Shown here: piece by piece, positions 1 to 9,044 of the stretch | Layout of the letters: the number at the start of each line of letters is the position of its first letter | Position numbering within the stretch: position 1 is the stretch's first letter | Source of the DNA: JAFEBO01 sp044221315 | GTDB taxonomy: Bacteria; Planctomycetota; Phycisphaerae; Phycisphaerales; UBA1924 | Assembly: GCA_044221315.1 (NCBI GenBank) | Contig: JBGAPK010000002.1 | Location: 1 to 64,000 of the forward strand | Length of the DNA: 64,000 bases | Reading direction: 5' to 3' | Position numbers and translations under genes: made by a program | Notes under the pieces: generated by a model | Seen by the model: only the letters and a program-made list of their open reading frames with translations | Database searches by the model: none | Told to the model about the DNA's origin: nothing

Positions 1-9
1 GGCCCGCGG

Positions 10-650
<641 letters not shown>

Positions 651-654
<4 letters not shown>

Positions 655-2084
655 AGAAGGTCGCCGTCATCATCCTGCTCGGCGCGGCATTGGCCGCCGG
701 GGCTGCCGCGGTCTCGCACGCCGCACTCCCGGGGGCTAGGAATGGCGCGGGCGGCGAGATCGGACGCCGGATTGAGGGGGCTAGAGCGGGCTCGACGGTC
801 GAAATCGGCCCGGGCGTCTACCACGAGCACATCCGCATTGACAAGCCTCTGATACTCGTGGGAATCGGCGGCCCGGTGATCGACGGCGACGCCAGCGGGG
901 ACATCGTGGAAGTTGCGGCGCCGGACGTGACGGTGAAGGGGTTTGTGCTGCGAAACACAGGGATCGATCTCGACAAGGAGAACGCGGCGATCCGCGTGTT
1001 GGCGGCGCGGGCGACAATCGAGGACAACATCCTCGAGGACATTCTCTTCGGCATCGACCTGCGGACCTCGCCCGGAAGCGTCGTGCGGGGCAACCACATC
1101 GGCGGCAAGAATCTGGATATCGCGAGGCGGGGCGACGGGCTGCGGCTGTGGCGCTGCGACGGGGTGACTGTCGAGAACAATGTGATCCACGACGGGCGCG
1201 ACGCGATCCTGTGGTACTCGAAGGACGTGGTGGTGCGGGGCAACCGGTCGGACAACTGCCGCTACGGCCTGCACCTGATGTTCAGCGACGGCGTGACGAT
1301 CGAGAACAACACGCTGACTGCAAACTCGGTGGGGATCTACCTGATGTACAGCACGGGCGTGGAGATCAACGGCAACCTTCTGGTGCGCAACCGTGGCCCG
1401 AGCGGCTACGGGATCGGGCTCAAGGAGACGGACCAGTTCAGCGTGCGGGGCAACCTGTTCACGGGCAACCGGGTCGGGGTGTACATCGACGGCTCGCCGT
1501 TCACGGGCAAGAAGCCGGGAGAGTTCACGCGGAACACGATGGCGTTCAATGACGTCGGTGTGATGGTGCTGCCCTCGGCGAAGGGAAATCAGTTCTGGGA
1601 AAACAACTTCATCGACAACATCAACCAGGTGGAGGTCGCGGGACGCGGTTCGCTCGAGGCGAACAGCTTCTGGAAGGGCGAGCGGGGCAATTTCTGGACC
1701 GACTACACGGGCTACGACCAGAACGGCGATGGCGTGGGCGACTTTGTTCACGAGTCGCGCACTCTCTTCGAGAACATGATGGACCGGGACCCGAAGCTGC
1801 GGCTGTTCCTGTTCAGTCCGGCCCAGCAGGCGATCGAGTTCGTGGGCCGTGCGGTGCCGGCGGTCCGGCCGGAGGCCAAGTTCACGGACGAGGTGCCGCT
1901 GATGAGGCCGGTGGCGATTGACTTCGCGGATGTGGGCGGTTCGGGAAGCGTGGTGCCACTGGCGGCGACAGCGATGGGGCTGCTGGGCGTGGCCGGGGCG
2001 TTGATCGTCTCGGGCGGGAACTGGCGTCACCTCGCCCGGAACGAGGTTCGTAAGACGGCGGGCTCGATACCCGAGGGAGCATGA
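651..2084 (+). CDS. nosD: NosD, periplasmic copper-maturation protein of nitrous-oxide reductase
   Basis: NosD works with the NosFY ABC transporter in the periplasm to mature the copper sites of N2O reductase. The 477-residue product begins with a signal peptide (KK then a long Ala-rich hydrophobic stretch, residues 1-25). Residues about 30-390 are a right-handed beta-helix made of repeated short strands with N-N and G-N turns (CASH/NosD repeats). A hydrophobic segment near residues 438-460 may anchor the C-terminus, which is not typical of soluble NosD. The ATG overlaps the upstream stop and the gene's stop overlaps nosF. The order D-F-Y-L is the canonical nos accessory order. Confidence 0.93.
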
Positions 2085-2986
2085 CGATGATCAGCATCCG
2101 GCAGGTGAGCAAGAAATTCGGACGGACCGAAGCCGTGAGCCGGGTTTCGCTGGATATTCCGGCGGGCGACAGCGTCGCGCTGTGGGGCACAAACGGGGCG
2201 GGGAAGACGACGCTCCTGCGCTGCGTGCTCGGGCTGCTGTCCTACCGGGGGACCATCACCATCGGCGGGCATGATGTGCGCCGCGACGGCAAGCGGGCGC
2301 GGATGCTAGTCGGGTACGTGCCGCAGGAACTGGGGTTCTACGACGAACTCCGGGTCGCGGAGGCAGTTGTGTTCTTTGCCCGGCTGAAGGCGATCCGGGG
2401 TCCGTCGATCGACGCGGTGCTGGCGTCGGTCGGGTTGACCGGGCACGAGGGCAAGCGGATCCGGGAACTGAGCGGTGGCATGAAGCAGCGGCTGGCGCTG
2501 GCGATCGCGATGCTGGGCGATCCGCCGGTGCTGGTGCTGGACGAGGTGACGGCGAGCCTGGATGCCTGCGGGCGCCGGGAATTCGTCGGGTTGCTCTCGC
2601 GGCTCTCAGGCTCGGGGCGGACAGTGTTGTTCGCGTCGCACCGGTTGGACGAGGTCGGGACGCTGGCGAAGCGGGTGGTCGTGCTCGAGAGGGGATCGGT
2701 GCGGACGATCGGCGCGGCTGCCGACTTCGTAGCAGGCATCGGCGCTGGGGTGGTGATGCACCTTGTCATCCCCGAAACGCTTCGCGGCGGGGCGATGAAT
2801 TGCCTCCGCGAGGAAGGGTTTACGCCGACGCTGAATGGAATCGGGCTGCTGGTGCCGGTGGAGCCGGACCGCAAGGCCGAGCCCCTGCGCATTCTCGCCG
2901 AGGCGAGGGTGCGGGTGGATGACTTCGAGCTTCTGAACGGGGCCGATGCGGGCGGCATCGAGCCGGGCCCGGAGGTGCGCTCATGA
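2081..2986 (+). CDS. nosF: NosF, ABC transporter ATPase for N2O reductase maturation
   Basis: Cytoplasmic ATPase of the NosFY transporter that supports copper-centre assembly of N2O reductase. Visible motifs are Walker A (GTNGAGKTT, near residue 36), the ABC signature LSGGMKQR, Walker B (VLVLDEVTASLD) and the switch histidine in ASHR. At 301 residues it has the usual length, with a C-terminal regulatory extension after about residue 215. The start overlaps nosD by 4 bp and the end overlaps nosY by 4 bp. CcmA-like and general drug-type ATPases are alternatives on motif alone, but the gene order settles it. Confidence 0.92.
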   Translation: MTMISIRQVSKKFGRTEAVSRVSLDIPAGDSVALWGTNGAGKTTLLRCVLGLLSYRGTITIGGHDVRRDGKRARMLVGYVPQELGFYDELRVAEAVVFFARLKAIRGPSIDAVLASVGLTGHEGKRIRELSGGMKQRLALAIAMLGDPPVLVLDEVTASLDACGRREFVGLLSRLSGSGRTVLFASHRLDEVGTLAKRVVVLERGSVRTIGAAADFVAGIGAGVVMHLVIPETLRGGAMNCLREEGFTPTLNGIGLLVPVEPDRKAEPLRILAEARVRVDDFELLNGADAGGIEPGPEVRS

Positions 2987-3882
2987 GCGTTCTTTCAACC
3001 ACAATACCGATGGCGGGCGGACGAGCGGACACGGCGGAACATGCGGCCCCGAGTTTCGCTGCCAACGTGCTGACGATCGCGGGCCGGGAATTCCGGGATG
3101 CGGTGCGTGGGCGCTGGTTTCACCTGTACGCGCTGGCGTTCGCGGTGCTGGGGCTGGGCGTTTCGTTTGTGTCGGCAGCGGCGTCCGGCGGGTCGGGCCT
3201 CGCGAGCTTCGGACGGACGACGGCGGGGCTGATCAACCTCGTGCTGCTGGTGGTGCCGCTTATGGCTCTGACGGCGGGCGCGTCCTCGATCGCATCGGAC
3301 CGGGAGCGCGGGATGCTCCAGTACCTGCTGGCGCAGCCGGTCACGCGCCTGGAGGTTCTGCTGGGCAAGTATCTCGGGCTGGCGGGTGCGCTCCTGTCGT
3401 GCATCTGCCTTGGGCTTGGGGTGTGCGCCGCGGTGCTGGCGTGGAAAGGTCTGGGGACGCGGCCATCGGCGGTGCTCTGGCTGGCTGGCCTTTCCTTCGG
3501 GCTGGCGCTCGGGATGCTGAGCCTTGGGATGCTCATCTCGTCGGCCGCCCGGCGCGCTTCGGTCGCAGTGGGCACGGCGATCTTCGCGTGGCTGGCGCTT
3601 GTGTTCCTGACGGACCTCGGGCTGATGGCGGGAACGATCGCGCTGCGGCTGCGGATCGAAGAACTGTTTGCGCTGAGCCTGGCGAACCCGCTGCAGGTGT
3701 TCAAGATGTGGTCGCTGTACGGAGCGGACGCGTCGCTCGACGTGCTGGGGCCGGCGGGGCTGTACGCGACCGAGGAATTCGGGGGGCGCCTGCACGCGCT
3801 GTTCGCGGCATGCCTGGCGGCGTGGGCGATCGTGCCGCTGGCGATCGCCTCGGTCGTCCTCTCGCGGAGGGCGCCGGCATGA
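2983..3882 (+). CDS. nosY: NosY, ABC transporter permease for N2O reductase maturation
   Basis: Membrane partner of NosF. The 299-residue protein has a hydrophilic N-terminus of about 45 residues and then about six transmembrane segments. It contains the ABC-2 type sequence SIASDRERGMLQYLLAQP after the second helix, a conserved cytoplasmic coupling region of this family. It overlaps nosF and nosL by 4 bp each, so the operon is translationally coupled. No unusual feature was seen. Confidence 0.92.
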   Translation: MSVLSTTIPMAGGRADTAEHAAPSFAANVLTIAGREFRDAVRGRWFHLYALAFAVLGLGVSFVSAAASGGSGLASFGRTTAGLINLVLLVVPLMALTAGASSIASDRERGMLQYLLAQPVTRLEVLLGKYLGLAGALLSCICLGLGVCAAVLAWKGLGTRPSAVLWLAGLSFGLALGMLSLGMLISSAARRASVAVGTAIFAWLALVFLTDLGLMAGTIALRLRIEELFALSLANPLQVFKMWSLYGADASLDVLGPAGLYATEEFGGRLHALFAACLAAWAIVPLAIASVVLSRRAPA

Positions 3883-4385
3883 ACGGGCGCATCCGGGTCA
3901 TAGCGATGTTGACGGCAACTGCCCTGGCGGGGGCGTGCGGTCGGTCGGAGAGTTCCGGGCCGCCGGAGCTTCGCCTGGGCCGCGATGAGTGCGCGGGGTG
4001 CGGGATGATCATCACGGAGGGCCGCTGCGCGAGCGCGCTGTTAAGCGAAAGCGATGGGCTGCGCTCGCATCAGCTGTTCGACGACATCGGCTGCATGCTC
4101 GACTTCGAGCGCTCGCGCGAGTCCAAGGACCGGGTGATCAACCGGTACGTTCACGACTACGCCACCGGGGCGTGGGTGCCCGCCGGCGAGGCCGCGTTTG
4201 TGCTCGGAGAGGCCGACAGACTGCGCACGCCTATGGGGTCGGGTGTGCACGCGTTCGGCTCGCGGGCCGGCGCAGAGGAGGAGCAGCGGCGCCTCGGCGG
4301 CGAGATCCTGGATTTCGGCACGCTGGTAGCCGCCCGGGCAAGGAAGACGGAAAGACCGGATGGCAAGCCCGCGGGCGGGGACTGA
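3879..4385 (+). CDS. nosL: NosL, copper-chaperone lipoprotein
   Basis: NosL is a lipoprotein that binds Cu(I) and delivers copper for the NosZ CuZ site. The 168-residue product has a lipobox ending in Cys20 (LAGAC) and the family motif CAGCGM at residues 38-43, whose Cys and Met residues are candidate Cu(I) ligands. The ATG at 3879 was chosen because it overlaps the nosY stop by 4 bp and places the signal peptide at the N-terminus; a longer open frame upstream is only the shadow of nosY. It is the last nos gene here and is followed 38 bp later by an Rrf2 regulator. Confidence 0.93.
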   Translation: MNGRIRVIAMLTATALAGACGRSESSGPPELRLGRDECAGCGMIITEGRCASALLSESDGLRSHQLFDDIGCMLDFERSRESKDRVINRYVHDYATGAWVPAGEAAFVLGEADRLRTPMGSGVHAFGSRAGAEEEQRRLGGEILDFGTLVAARARKTERPDGKPAGGD

Positions 4386-4423
4386 AGCCCGGTCGATGCG
4401 GACGGAAGAAACCCGGAGGTCTT

Positions 4424-4888
4424 GTGATCTCGCAGACGGTCGAATACGCATTCCGAGCGATGAGTTTTCTCGGATCGCTGCGCGCGCCGAACGCGACCTG
4501 CGAATTGATTTCGCGCGAGACGCGCGTGCCGCGGGGGTATCTCTCGAAGGTCATGCGCGACCTGGTCTGCGCGGAACTGGTAAAGTCGTTCCGCGGTCCG
4601 CACGGCGGGTTTTCGCTGGCGCGGAGCGCGGAGTCGATCAGCCTGCTCGACATCGTGAACGCGGTCGATCCGATCAGGAAGCTCGAAGGAACCTCGCGGG
4701 CCAACACGCTCGGCGCGGTGCCGCGGGAACTGCGCGGGTGCATCGACAACGCCGTGGGCTGCGTGGAATCGATCTTCCGTCGGACGACGCTGGGGGCGGT
4801 GCTCCGGGACGGAACCGGCCCCAAGGCGCGCCCGTCAATTCCCGGATCGACCCCATACTCAAGGAGCATTGATGAAACCTGCAATTGA
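4424..4888 (+). CDS. Rrf2-family transcriptional regulator (NsrR/IscR-like), first copy
   Basis: Winged-helix regulator of 154 residues. The N-terminus (ISQTVEYAFRAM) and the helix-turn-helix (VPRGYLSKVMRDL) are Rrf2 hallmarks, followed by the wing GPHGGFSLAR. Rrf2 proteins often sense NO or Fe-S status through three cysteines near residues 91-106. Here the region aligning with those cysteines reads without them, and cysteines occur instead at 106 and 113, so an intact canonical Fe-S site is doubtful. The GTG at 4424 has GGAGG 4 nt upstream. The end overlaps the next gene by 17 bp, which ties it to the RIC protein. The likely role is control of nos/NO-detoxification genes (inferred). Confidence 0.85.
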   Translation: MISQTVEYAFRAMSFLGSLRAPNATCELISRETRVPRGYLSKVMRDLVCAELVKSFRGPHGGFSLARSAESISLLDIVNAVDPIRKLEGTSRANTLGAVPRELRGCIDNAVGCVESIFRRTTLGAVLRDGTGPKARPSIPGSTPYSRSIDETCN

Positions 4889-5624
4889 CCCGCTGACCCC
4901 GATCGGACGGCTCGCCGCGGAACACCCGGCCTGGGTGGCCGTGTTCGAGCGATTCGGGCTCGACTACTGCTGCCGGGGCCGGCGTGCGTTCTCCGAAGCG
5001 TGCGTAGGCGCGGGCGTCGACCCTGACACGGTTGTGGAGGCTATCGGGGCGGGGGACAGCCGTGCGGAAACGCCCGACCGGGATTGGACCTCGGCAACCA
5101 TGACGGAACTGGCGGACCACATCGAGGCGACGCACCACGCGTTCACCCGAGAGGCGTTCGCCCGGCTTGCAACGATGGTACCCAAGCTCGTCACGGCGCA
5201 CGGCGCGGCACATCCGGAATTGGCGGAACTGTCACGGCTGGTGGCCGTGCTGCGGGATGACATGATGGATCACATGGTTCGGGAGGAGCGGGTGCTGTTC
5301 CCGTGGTTCCGAAGGCTGGAGCGACCGTCGGAAATCCAGTCGGGCCCGCCTTGGAGCGTGCGCCGTCCGATCGACTGCATGCTGCACGATCACGACGCGG
5401 TCGCGGAGATTCTTCGGGCCATGAGGGCGTTGACGGGTGGCTTCAAGCCCCCCGCGGGAGCGTGCGTGACCTACCGCGGCACGTTCGCGCTGCTCGAGCG
5501 CCTCGAGGCCGAGACGCACGTGCACATCCACAAGGAGAACAACATTCTCTTCCCGGCGGGGGTTCGCGCGGAGGAAGCCCGCGCGGGCAGGTCGCACCGG
5601 CACGCGGCGGCACCACAGGCCTGA
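4872..5624 (+). CDS. ric: RIC/ScdA/YtfE-type di-iron protein (repair of iron centres)
   Basis: A 250-residue cytoplasmic hemerythrin-like protein of the RIC family, which protects or repairs Fe-S clusters after nitrosative or oxidative damage. The N-terminal ScdA_N domain carries the paired cysteines DYCC (33-34). The four-helix domain supplies candidate iron ligands: His83/88/89, His110/114, His134 with Glu139 in an HMVREE motif, His172/174, and His216/218/220 with Glu222. The ATG at 4872 has AAGGAG 5 nt upstream and is preferred to an in-frame TTG one codon before it. It overlaps the Rrf2 gene, the usual partnership in NO-stress loci. Confidence 0.9.
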   Translation: MKPAIDPLTPIGRLAAEHPAWVAVFERFGLDYCCRGRRAFSEACVGAGVDPDTVVEAIGAGDSRAETPDRDWTSATMTELADHIEATHHAFTREAFARLATMVPKLVTAHGAAHPELAELSRLVAVLRDDMMDHMVREERVLFPWFRRLERPSEIQSGPPWSVRRPIDCMLHDHDAVAEILRAMRALTGGFKPPAGACVTYRGTFALLERLEAETHVHIHKENNILFPAGVRAEEARAGRSHRHAAAPQA

Positions 5625-5640
5625 ACGGAACAAGCACCGT

Positions 5641-5945
5641 GCTGTACAAACTCCCGATCGTCCTTCACCCGCTGGGGTCGTCGGTCTGGCTCTGCGGGCA
5701 CATCGTGCTGGTGCGGGGTGTGCTTCCCTTGGCGATGCGGGGAGCGCGATCCGACCCGCGCTCACGATTTCGAGCGGGGCTTTGCGCGGATCGGGCTGCC
5801 GGCGCTCGTTTTGCAGGTTCTCACCGGGCTGCGGCTGTCCACGTACCGGGGTATCGACTGGCGCAAGGTCTTCTCGACGCCGGCGCACGCGTGGACGGTG
5901 ACGGTGCTGTCACGGCTGATGCTGGTCGCGAGCGCCCGGTCCGCA
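5641..5945 (+). pseudogene. Frameshifted, truncated CopD-like membrane protein
   Basis: Reading from GTG 5641 gives a membrane start with HPLGSSVWLCGHIVLVRGVL, then loses meaning after about 5742. The frame one base back resumes with DFERGFARIGLPALVLQVLTG and continues to about 5925. Joined, the two pieces match the start of small CopD-family/haem-membrane proteins that often sit beside RIC and nos genes (recalled pattern: HPLGATVW...GGH...DFERRFARIGLPALLLQVLTG). The rest of the family, with further helices, is missing: after LSRLMLVAS the sequence becomes hydrophilic and non-homologous. I infer at least one indel near 5742-5765 and a 3' truncation. An assembly error is possible for the frameshift but would not explain the missing end. 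Confidence 0.7.
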
Positions 5946-5984
5946 CGGGCGGACTCTTCTGAAGCCCGGCGCGGGGTGATCGCG

Positions 5985-6010
5985 ATATCCGGGTACACTT
6001 CTCCGGATAT
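5985..6010. promoter_or_regulatory. Inverted repeat upstream of the second Rrf2 gene (candidate operator)
   Basis: A perfect 8-bp inverted repeat, ATATCCGG-N10-CCGGATAT, ends 35 bp before the ATG of the second Rrf2 gene. Spacing of 18 bp between arm starts suits a homodimeric winged-helix regulator on one DNA face. Autoregulation by the Rrf2 protein is an inference. Confidence 0.5.
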
Positions 6011-6045
6011 TCCTGGTACGCAGACGTGCCTCACTGAGGATGTGA

Positions 6046-6492
6046 ATGCTGTCGCAAACTGTTGAATACGCGCTTCGGGCGATTGTGCATCTTGCCGGGC
6101 TCGAGCCCGGCAAGGCGGTGAACAGCGAATCGATCGCAGAGCAGACGAAGGTCTCGCAGGGATACCTCGCCAAGATCCTGCGGGACTTGGTGGTGGCAGG
6201 GCTGATTACATCGCAGCGCGGCCCGAACGGGGGTTTCACGCTGGCCCGCCCCGCGGGGAGCATTTCCATGCTCGATGTCGTAAACGCTGTCGATCCCCTG
6301 CAGCGCGTGACCAAGTGCCCGCTGGGCAACCCGCTCCACGTCGAACTCTGCCCGCTGCACCGGCGTCTGGACGACGCGACCGCCATGATCGAGGGAGAAT
6401 TCCGGCGGACGACCATCGCCGAGGTTGTGGAAACAAACACGAAAATCACGGCGGCGATGGTTTCTCCGACCGTGCGGGGCAAAAAGACCTGA
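6046..6492 (+). CDS. Rrf2-family transcriptional regulator (NsrR-like), second copy
   Basis: A 148-residue Rrf2 regulator with the typical start LSQTVEYALRAIVHLA, recognition helix VSQGYLAKILRDL and wing GPNGGFTLAR. Cys91 and Cys102 lie where NsrR and IscR carry Fe-S ligands, within CPLGNPLHVELCPLH; a third cysteine near position 96 is absent, though His98 or His105 could serve. It is therefore the better candidate of the two local copies for an Fe-S-based NO or redox sensor. It stands alone behind an inverted repeat and converges on the response regulator gene. Confidence 0.88.
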   Translation: MLSQTVEYALRAIVHLAGLEPGKAVNSESIAEQTKVSQGYLAKILRDLVVAGLITSQRGPNGGFTLARPAGSISMLDVVNAVDPLQRVTKCPLGNPLHVELCPLHRRLDDATAMIEGEFRRTTIAEVVETNTKITAAMVSPTVRGKKT

Positions 6493-6518
6493 GCATGGCG
6501 GCGGGGCGTGCGTGGCCG

Positions 6519-7292
6519 TCAGGCCTCGGCAAGCCCTTCACGAATGGCAAACCGCATGAGATCCGTGCGGGATTGAATACCGAGCTTTTTCATCATGCGC
6601 TCCTGGTGGCCGTCGACGGTCTTGGCGCTGCGGGAGAGCTGCTCCGCAATCTGATTGCGCGAGAGGCCCTTGCCGATCAGCCGCAGAACCTCCACTTCGC
6701 GGGCGGTCAGGTCCTCGAGGGGAACGTGCGGCACATGATCACCATCAGCGAAGGGGGGTGCGGACGGAATCCCTGTGTGTGCGGGCGGCCCGACTCGGCA
6801 GCGCTCCCGTACTTTGGGACCCATGACAAACGTCCCGGCCGGGCTGTGGGCGACTTCCATAACACCTGCCACGATGGCTTCGAGATCGTCCCCCTTGGCG
6901 AAGTAGCCCCAGGCGCCATGCTTGTACGCCGCGGAGAGGTACCCATCCTGGACGTGCGCGCTCAGAAAGGCGAATCGCACCTCCGGGTGCATGTGCCGCA
7001 GACGATCGGCCATCTCGAAGACGTCCGCGCCCGGCATCTCGATGTCGAGCAGAACCACGTCGGGCTTGAGGCGCGCAACTTCCTCGAGCAGATGGTCGGC
7101 CGAGGCGAGGCGCCCGACCACGCGGATGCGATTGTCGATCGCGAACTGTGCTTTCAGACCTTCGATCAGGAGCGCGTGGTCATCGACGCAGAGGACTCGA
7201 ACGCCCGCATCGGGCTGGTTCGGCTGGTCAGCACCAAGTCGCCGGGCCGTCGCCAGGGCGGGCTTCAGGGATTGGATTGAATTGTCGGGCAC
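6519..7292 (-). CDS. NarL/FixJ-type response regulator
   Basis: A 257-residue regulator with a receiver domain (about 31-150) and a LuxR-type helix-turn-helix (about 190-255, LTAREVEVLRLIGKGLSRNQ). Receiver residues are present: acidic pair Asp37/Asp38, phospho-acceptor Asp83 in VVLLDIEMP, Ser111 and Lys133. There is a hydrophilic 30-residue N-terminal extension before the first strand. The start lies 3 nt after the stop of the PAS kinase gene, so the two are co-transcribed as a two-component pair. Its targets are probably the nearby stress genes carrying the GGGAA-N2-TTCCC element (inferred, by analogy with DosR and FixJ regulons). Confidence 0.9.
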   Translation of the reverse strand: MPDNSIQSLKPALATARRLGADQPNQPDAGVRVLCVDDHALLIEGLKAQFAIDNRIRVVGRLASADHLLEEVARLKPDVVLLDIEMPGADVFEMADRLRHMHPEVRFAFLSAHVQDGYLSAAYKHGAWGYFAKGDDLEAIVAGVMEVAHSPAGTFVMGPKVRERCRVGPPAHTGIPSAPPFADGDHVPHVPLEDLTAREVEVLRLIGKGLSRNQIAEQLSRSAKTVDGHQERMMKKLGIQSRTDLMRFAIREGLAEA

Positions 7293-7295
7293 GGG

Positions 7296-8843
7296 TCACG
7301 CTCCAGACTGCCCCTGTGACAACGCTCTTCCCAAGGCAGTTCGGACCGCCTCGAAATCGTCGGCGTTATTGATGATGATAGGAAACGGGAAATCTGCCCG
7401 GAAACCGGCGTAACTGGCGGAGCCGCCGATGAGCACAAGTCGCCCTTCCGGACAGGCAGAGAGCCAGGCGTTCGCATCGTTGCGGTTGAGTGTCGCACCT
7501 TCCGTGATCCACAGATCGGCCCTGCCGGGCTTTTCCCCAACGCGGACTTTGACACGCGCGGATTCGAGGAAATTCCGGATGAGTGCTGCGGCGCGAGTGT
7601 TATGCGTCGAAATAACCGCGGTGTGAAGGGCAGGGCCCGCGGAGGACGACGCGTGATGTCCGAGGGCGGGAAAGGTCATGGTGACCGTTGTGCCACGGCC
7701 GACGACGGTATCTATCGCGACGGATCCCGCCGCTCTTTCCACGACCTTGCGGACCATCGTGAGGCCCAGGCCGGTGCCCAGGCCGCGGGGCTTGGTCGTG
7801 AAGAACATGTCAAAGGCATGCCGGCGGACATCATCGGTCATTCCCCTCCCATTGTCGGTCACGCCGATGCTGACCCGGTGCCTGCCGTCGCCGCCACCCT
7901 GCGCCCGAGCCCACACCCGGACTATCCCCTGTCGCCGCTTCCGGTCAGCGGGTATTGCGTCGCCCGCGTTGACGATGAGATTGAGCGCGGCCTGGGTAAG
8001 GCGATGGGCGGCGACGCGGATGCGGGGAAGTCCATGAGGTATGGACGCCGTGACCCGCACATGCTTCGGCACCGCCTGCGAGAGCAGCGCGCCCGCCTGA
8101 GCCCACCACTCCGCAACGTCTGAAGTTTCGCCCTCGGGACCTTCCTTCTCCGGGTCCATGGCGAGGAAATGCAGACCATCGGCGAGCTGCTGGAGGTAGG
8201 CGGCGCTCTTGCGGATTTCAGCAAGTTGATCACGGATCCGTGCAGGCAGGAAAGCGGCGTTTCCCTCGGCGAGCAGCGCGTTCAGGCGTGCCCGGACCGG
8301 GAGCAGCACGTTGTTCATGTCGTGCCCGAGACCGGCCGCGAGCGCACCGATCGACGCGAGGCGGTCGGCCTCGCGCACACGCGCCTCGATGAGTTTGCGA
8401 TCGGATATGTCGCGGATGATCCCGGTGAAGAGTTTCCCCCGCTCGACTTCGCTGACGGCAAGATCGATCGCGAAGACACTTCCGTCCCTGCGTTTGGCGC
8501 TCGCCTCGCGTCCGTACCCGATGACCCTCTTCTCGCCCGTCCGCAGATATCGGGCGATCTGGGAGCTATGCCTGGCACCGAACGGCGCCGGCATGAGCGT
8601 GCTGACATTTCGGCCGATCAGCTCCCGGGCCGTGTACCCGAACATGCGTTCGCCCGCGGGGTTGATGGACTGAATCAGGCCACGCTGATCAATCGTGATG
8701 ATGGCGTCGACCGCGGTCGCGAGCAGGGCACGCAATTGTGCGGCATTCGAGCCGGCGGGGCTCGATCGCGGTCTTGCCTTGCGGCCCGTCCGGCGCCGGG
8801 CGGCGCGGTCGGCCTGGGGCTTTGACCGTGTGATTGCAGACAT
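7296..8843 (-). CDS. FixL-like haem-PAS sensor histidine kinase with C-terminal receiver-like domain
   Basis: A 515-residue soluble kinase. The PAS domain (about 36-150) aligns without gaps to Bradyrhizobium FixL as I recall it. His92 falls on the proximal haem ligand His200, Arg98 on Arg206 and Arg112 (IGYGR) on the distal oxygen-sensing Arg220; FixL His214 is Arg106 here. The phospho-acceptor is His174 in LGHDMNN. The ATPase domain shows ALNLIVNAGDA, VTDNGRGM and GTGLGLTMV. Residues about 405-515 resemble a receiver fold but lack a clear phospho-acceptor. No transmembrane segment is seen, so sensing is cytoplasmic. It is followed directly by the response regulator. Oxygen sensing is inferred from residue conservation. 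Confidence 0.88.
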   Translation of the reverse strand: MSAITRSKPQADRAARRRTGRKARPRSSPAGSNAAQLRALLATAVDAIITIDQRGLIQSINPAGERMFGYTARELIGRNVSTLMPAPFGARHSSQIARYLRTGEKRVIGYGREASAKRRDGSVFAIDLAVSEVERGKLFTGIIRDISDRKLIEARVREADRLASIGALAAGLGHDMNNVLLPVRARLNALLAEGNAAFLPARIRDQLAEIRKSAAYLQQLADGLHFLAMDPEKEGPEGETSDVAEWWAQAGALLSQAVPKHVRVTASIPHGLPRIRVAAHRLTQAALNLIVNAGDAIPADRKRRQGIVRVWARAQGGGDGRHRVSIGVTDNGRGMTDDVRRHAFDMFFTTKPRGLGTGLGLTMVRKVVERAAGSVAIDTVVGRGTTVTMTFPALGHHASSSAGPALHTAVISTHNTRAAALIRNFLESARVKVRVGEKPGRADLWITEGATLNRNDANAWLSACPEGRLVLIGGSASYAGFRADFPFPIIINNADDFEAVRTALGRALSQGQSGA

Positions 8844-8925
8844 GACGTAGGAATTCTAGGGAATTCGGCCGTCGGAAAGCATGAAAATCGGACCTTTGGA
8901 AGCCTGAATCGCTCCGGGGAGATCA

Positions 8926-8937
8926 GGGAAACTTCCG
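8926..8937. promoter_or_regulatory. Candidate stress-regulon operator, copy 1
   Basis: GGGAAACTTCCG, one mismatch from the perfect palindrome GGGAA-N2-TTCCC. It sits in the 201-bp divergent region between the PAS kinase (start 8843) and the HMA-like gene (start 9045), so it could serve both. Two relatives occur at 13286 and 13361. Binding by the NarL-type regulator is inferred. Confidence 0.45.
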
Positions 8938-9044
8938 CATTGATGAAGGCCGCGGAATGGGCGATGATGACAGCGTTCGAGAGGTTGTGTGCCGGGCACG
9001 CGCAACGTGCCCCGGCGCGGGGTGCTCGAAGAGTGTGAATTTCC

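Noticed and set aside
8851..8866. GAATTC-N4-GAATTC near the kinase start considered as an operator
   Set aside because: Each half is itself a restriction-like palindrome and no second copy occurs near the other stress genes; the GGGAA-N2-TTCCC motif is a better candidate.
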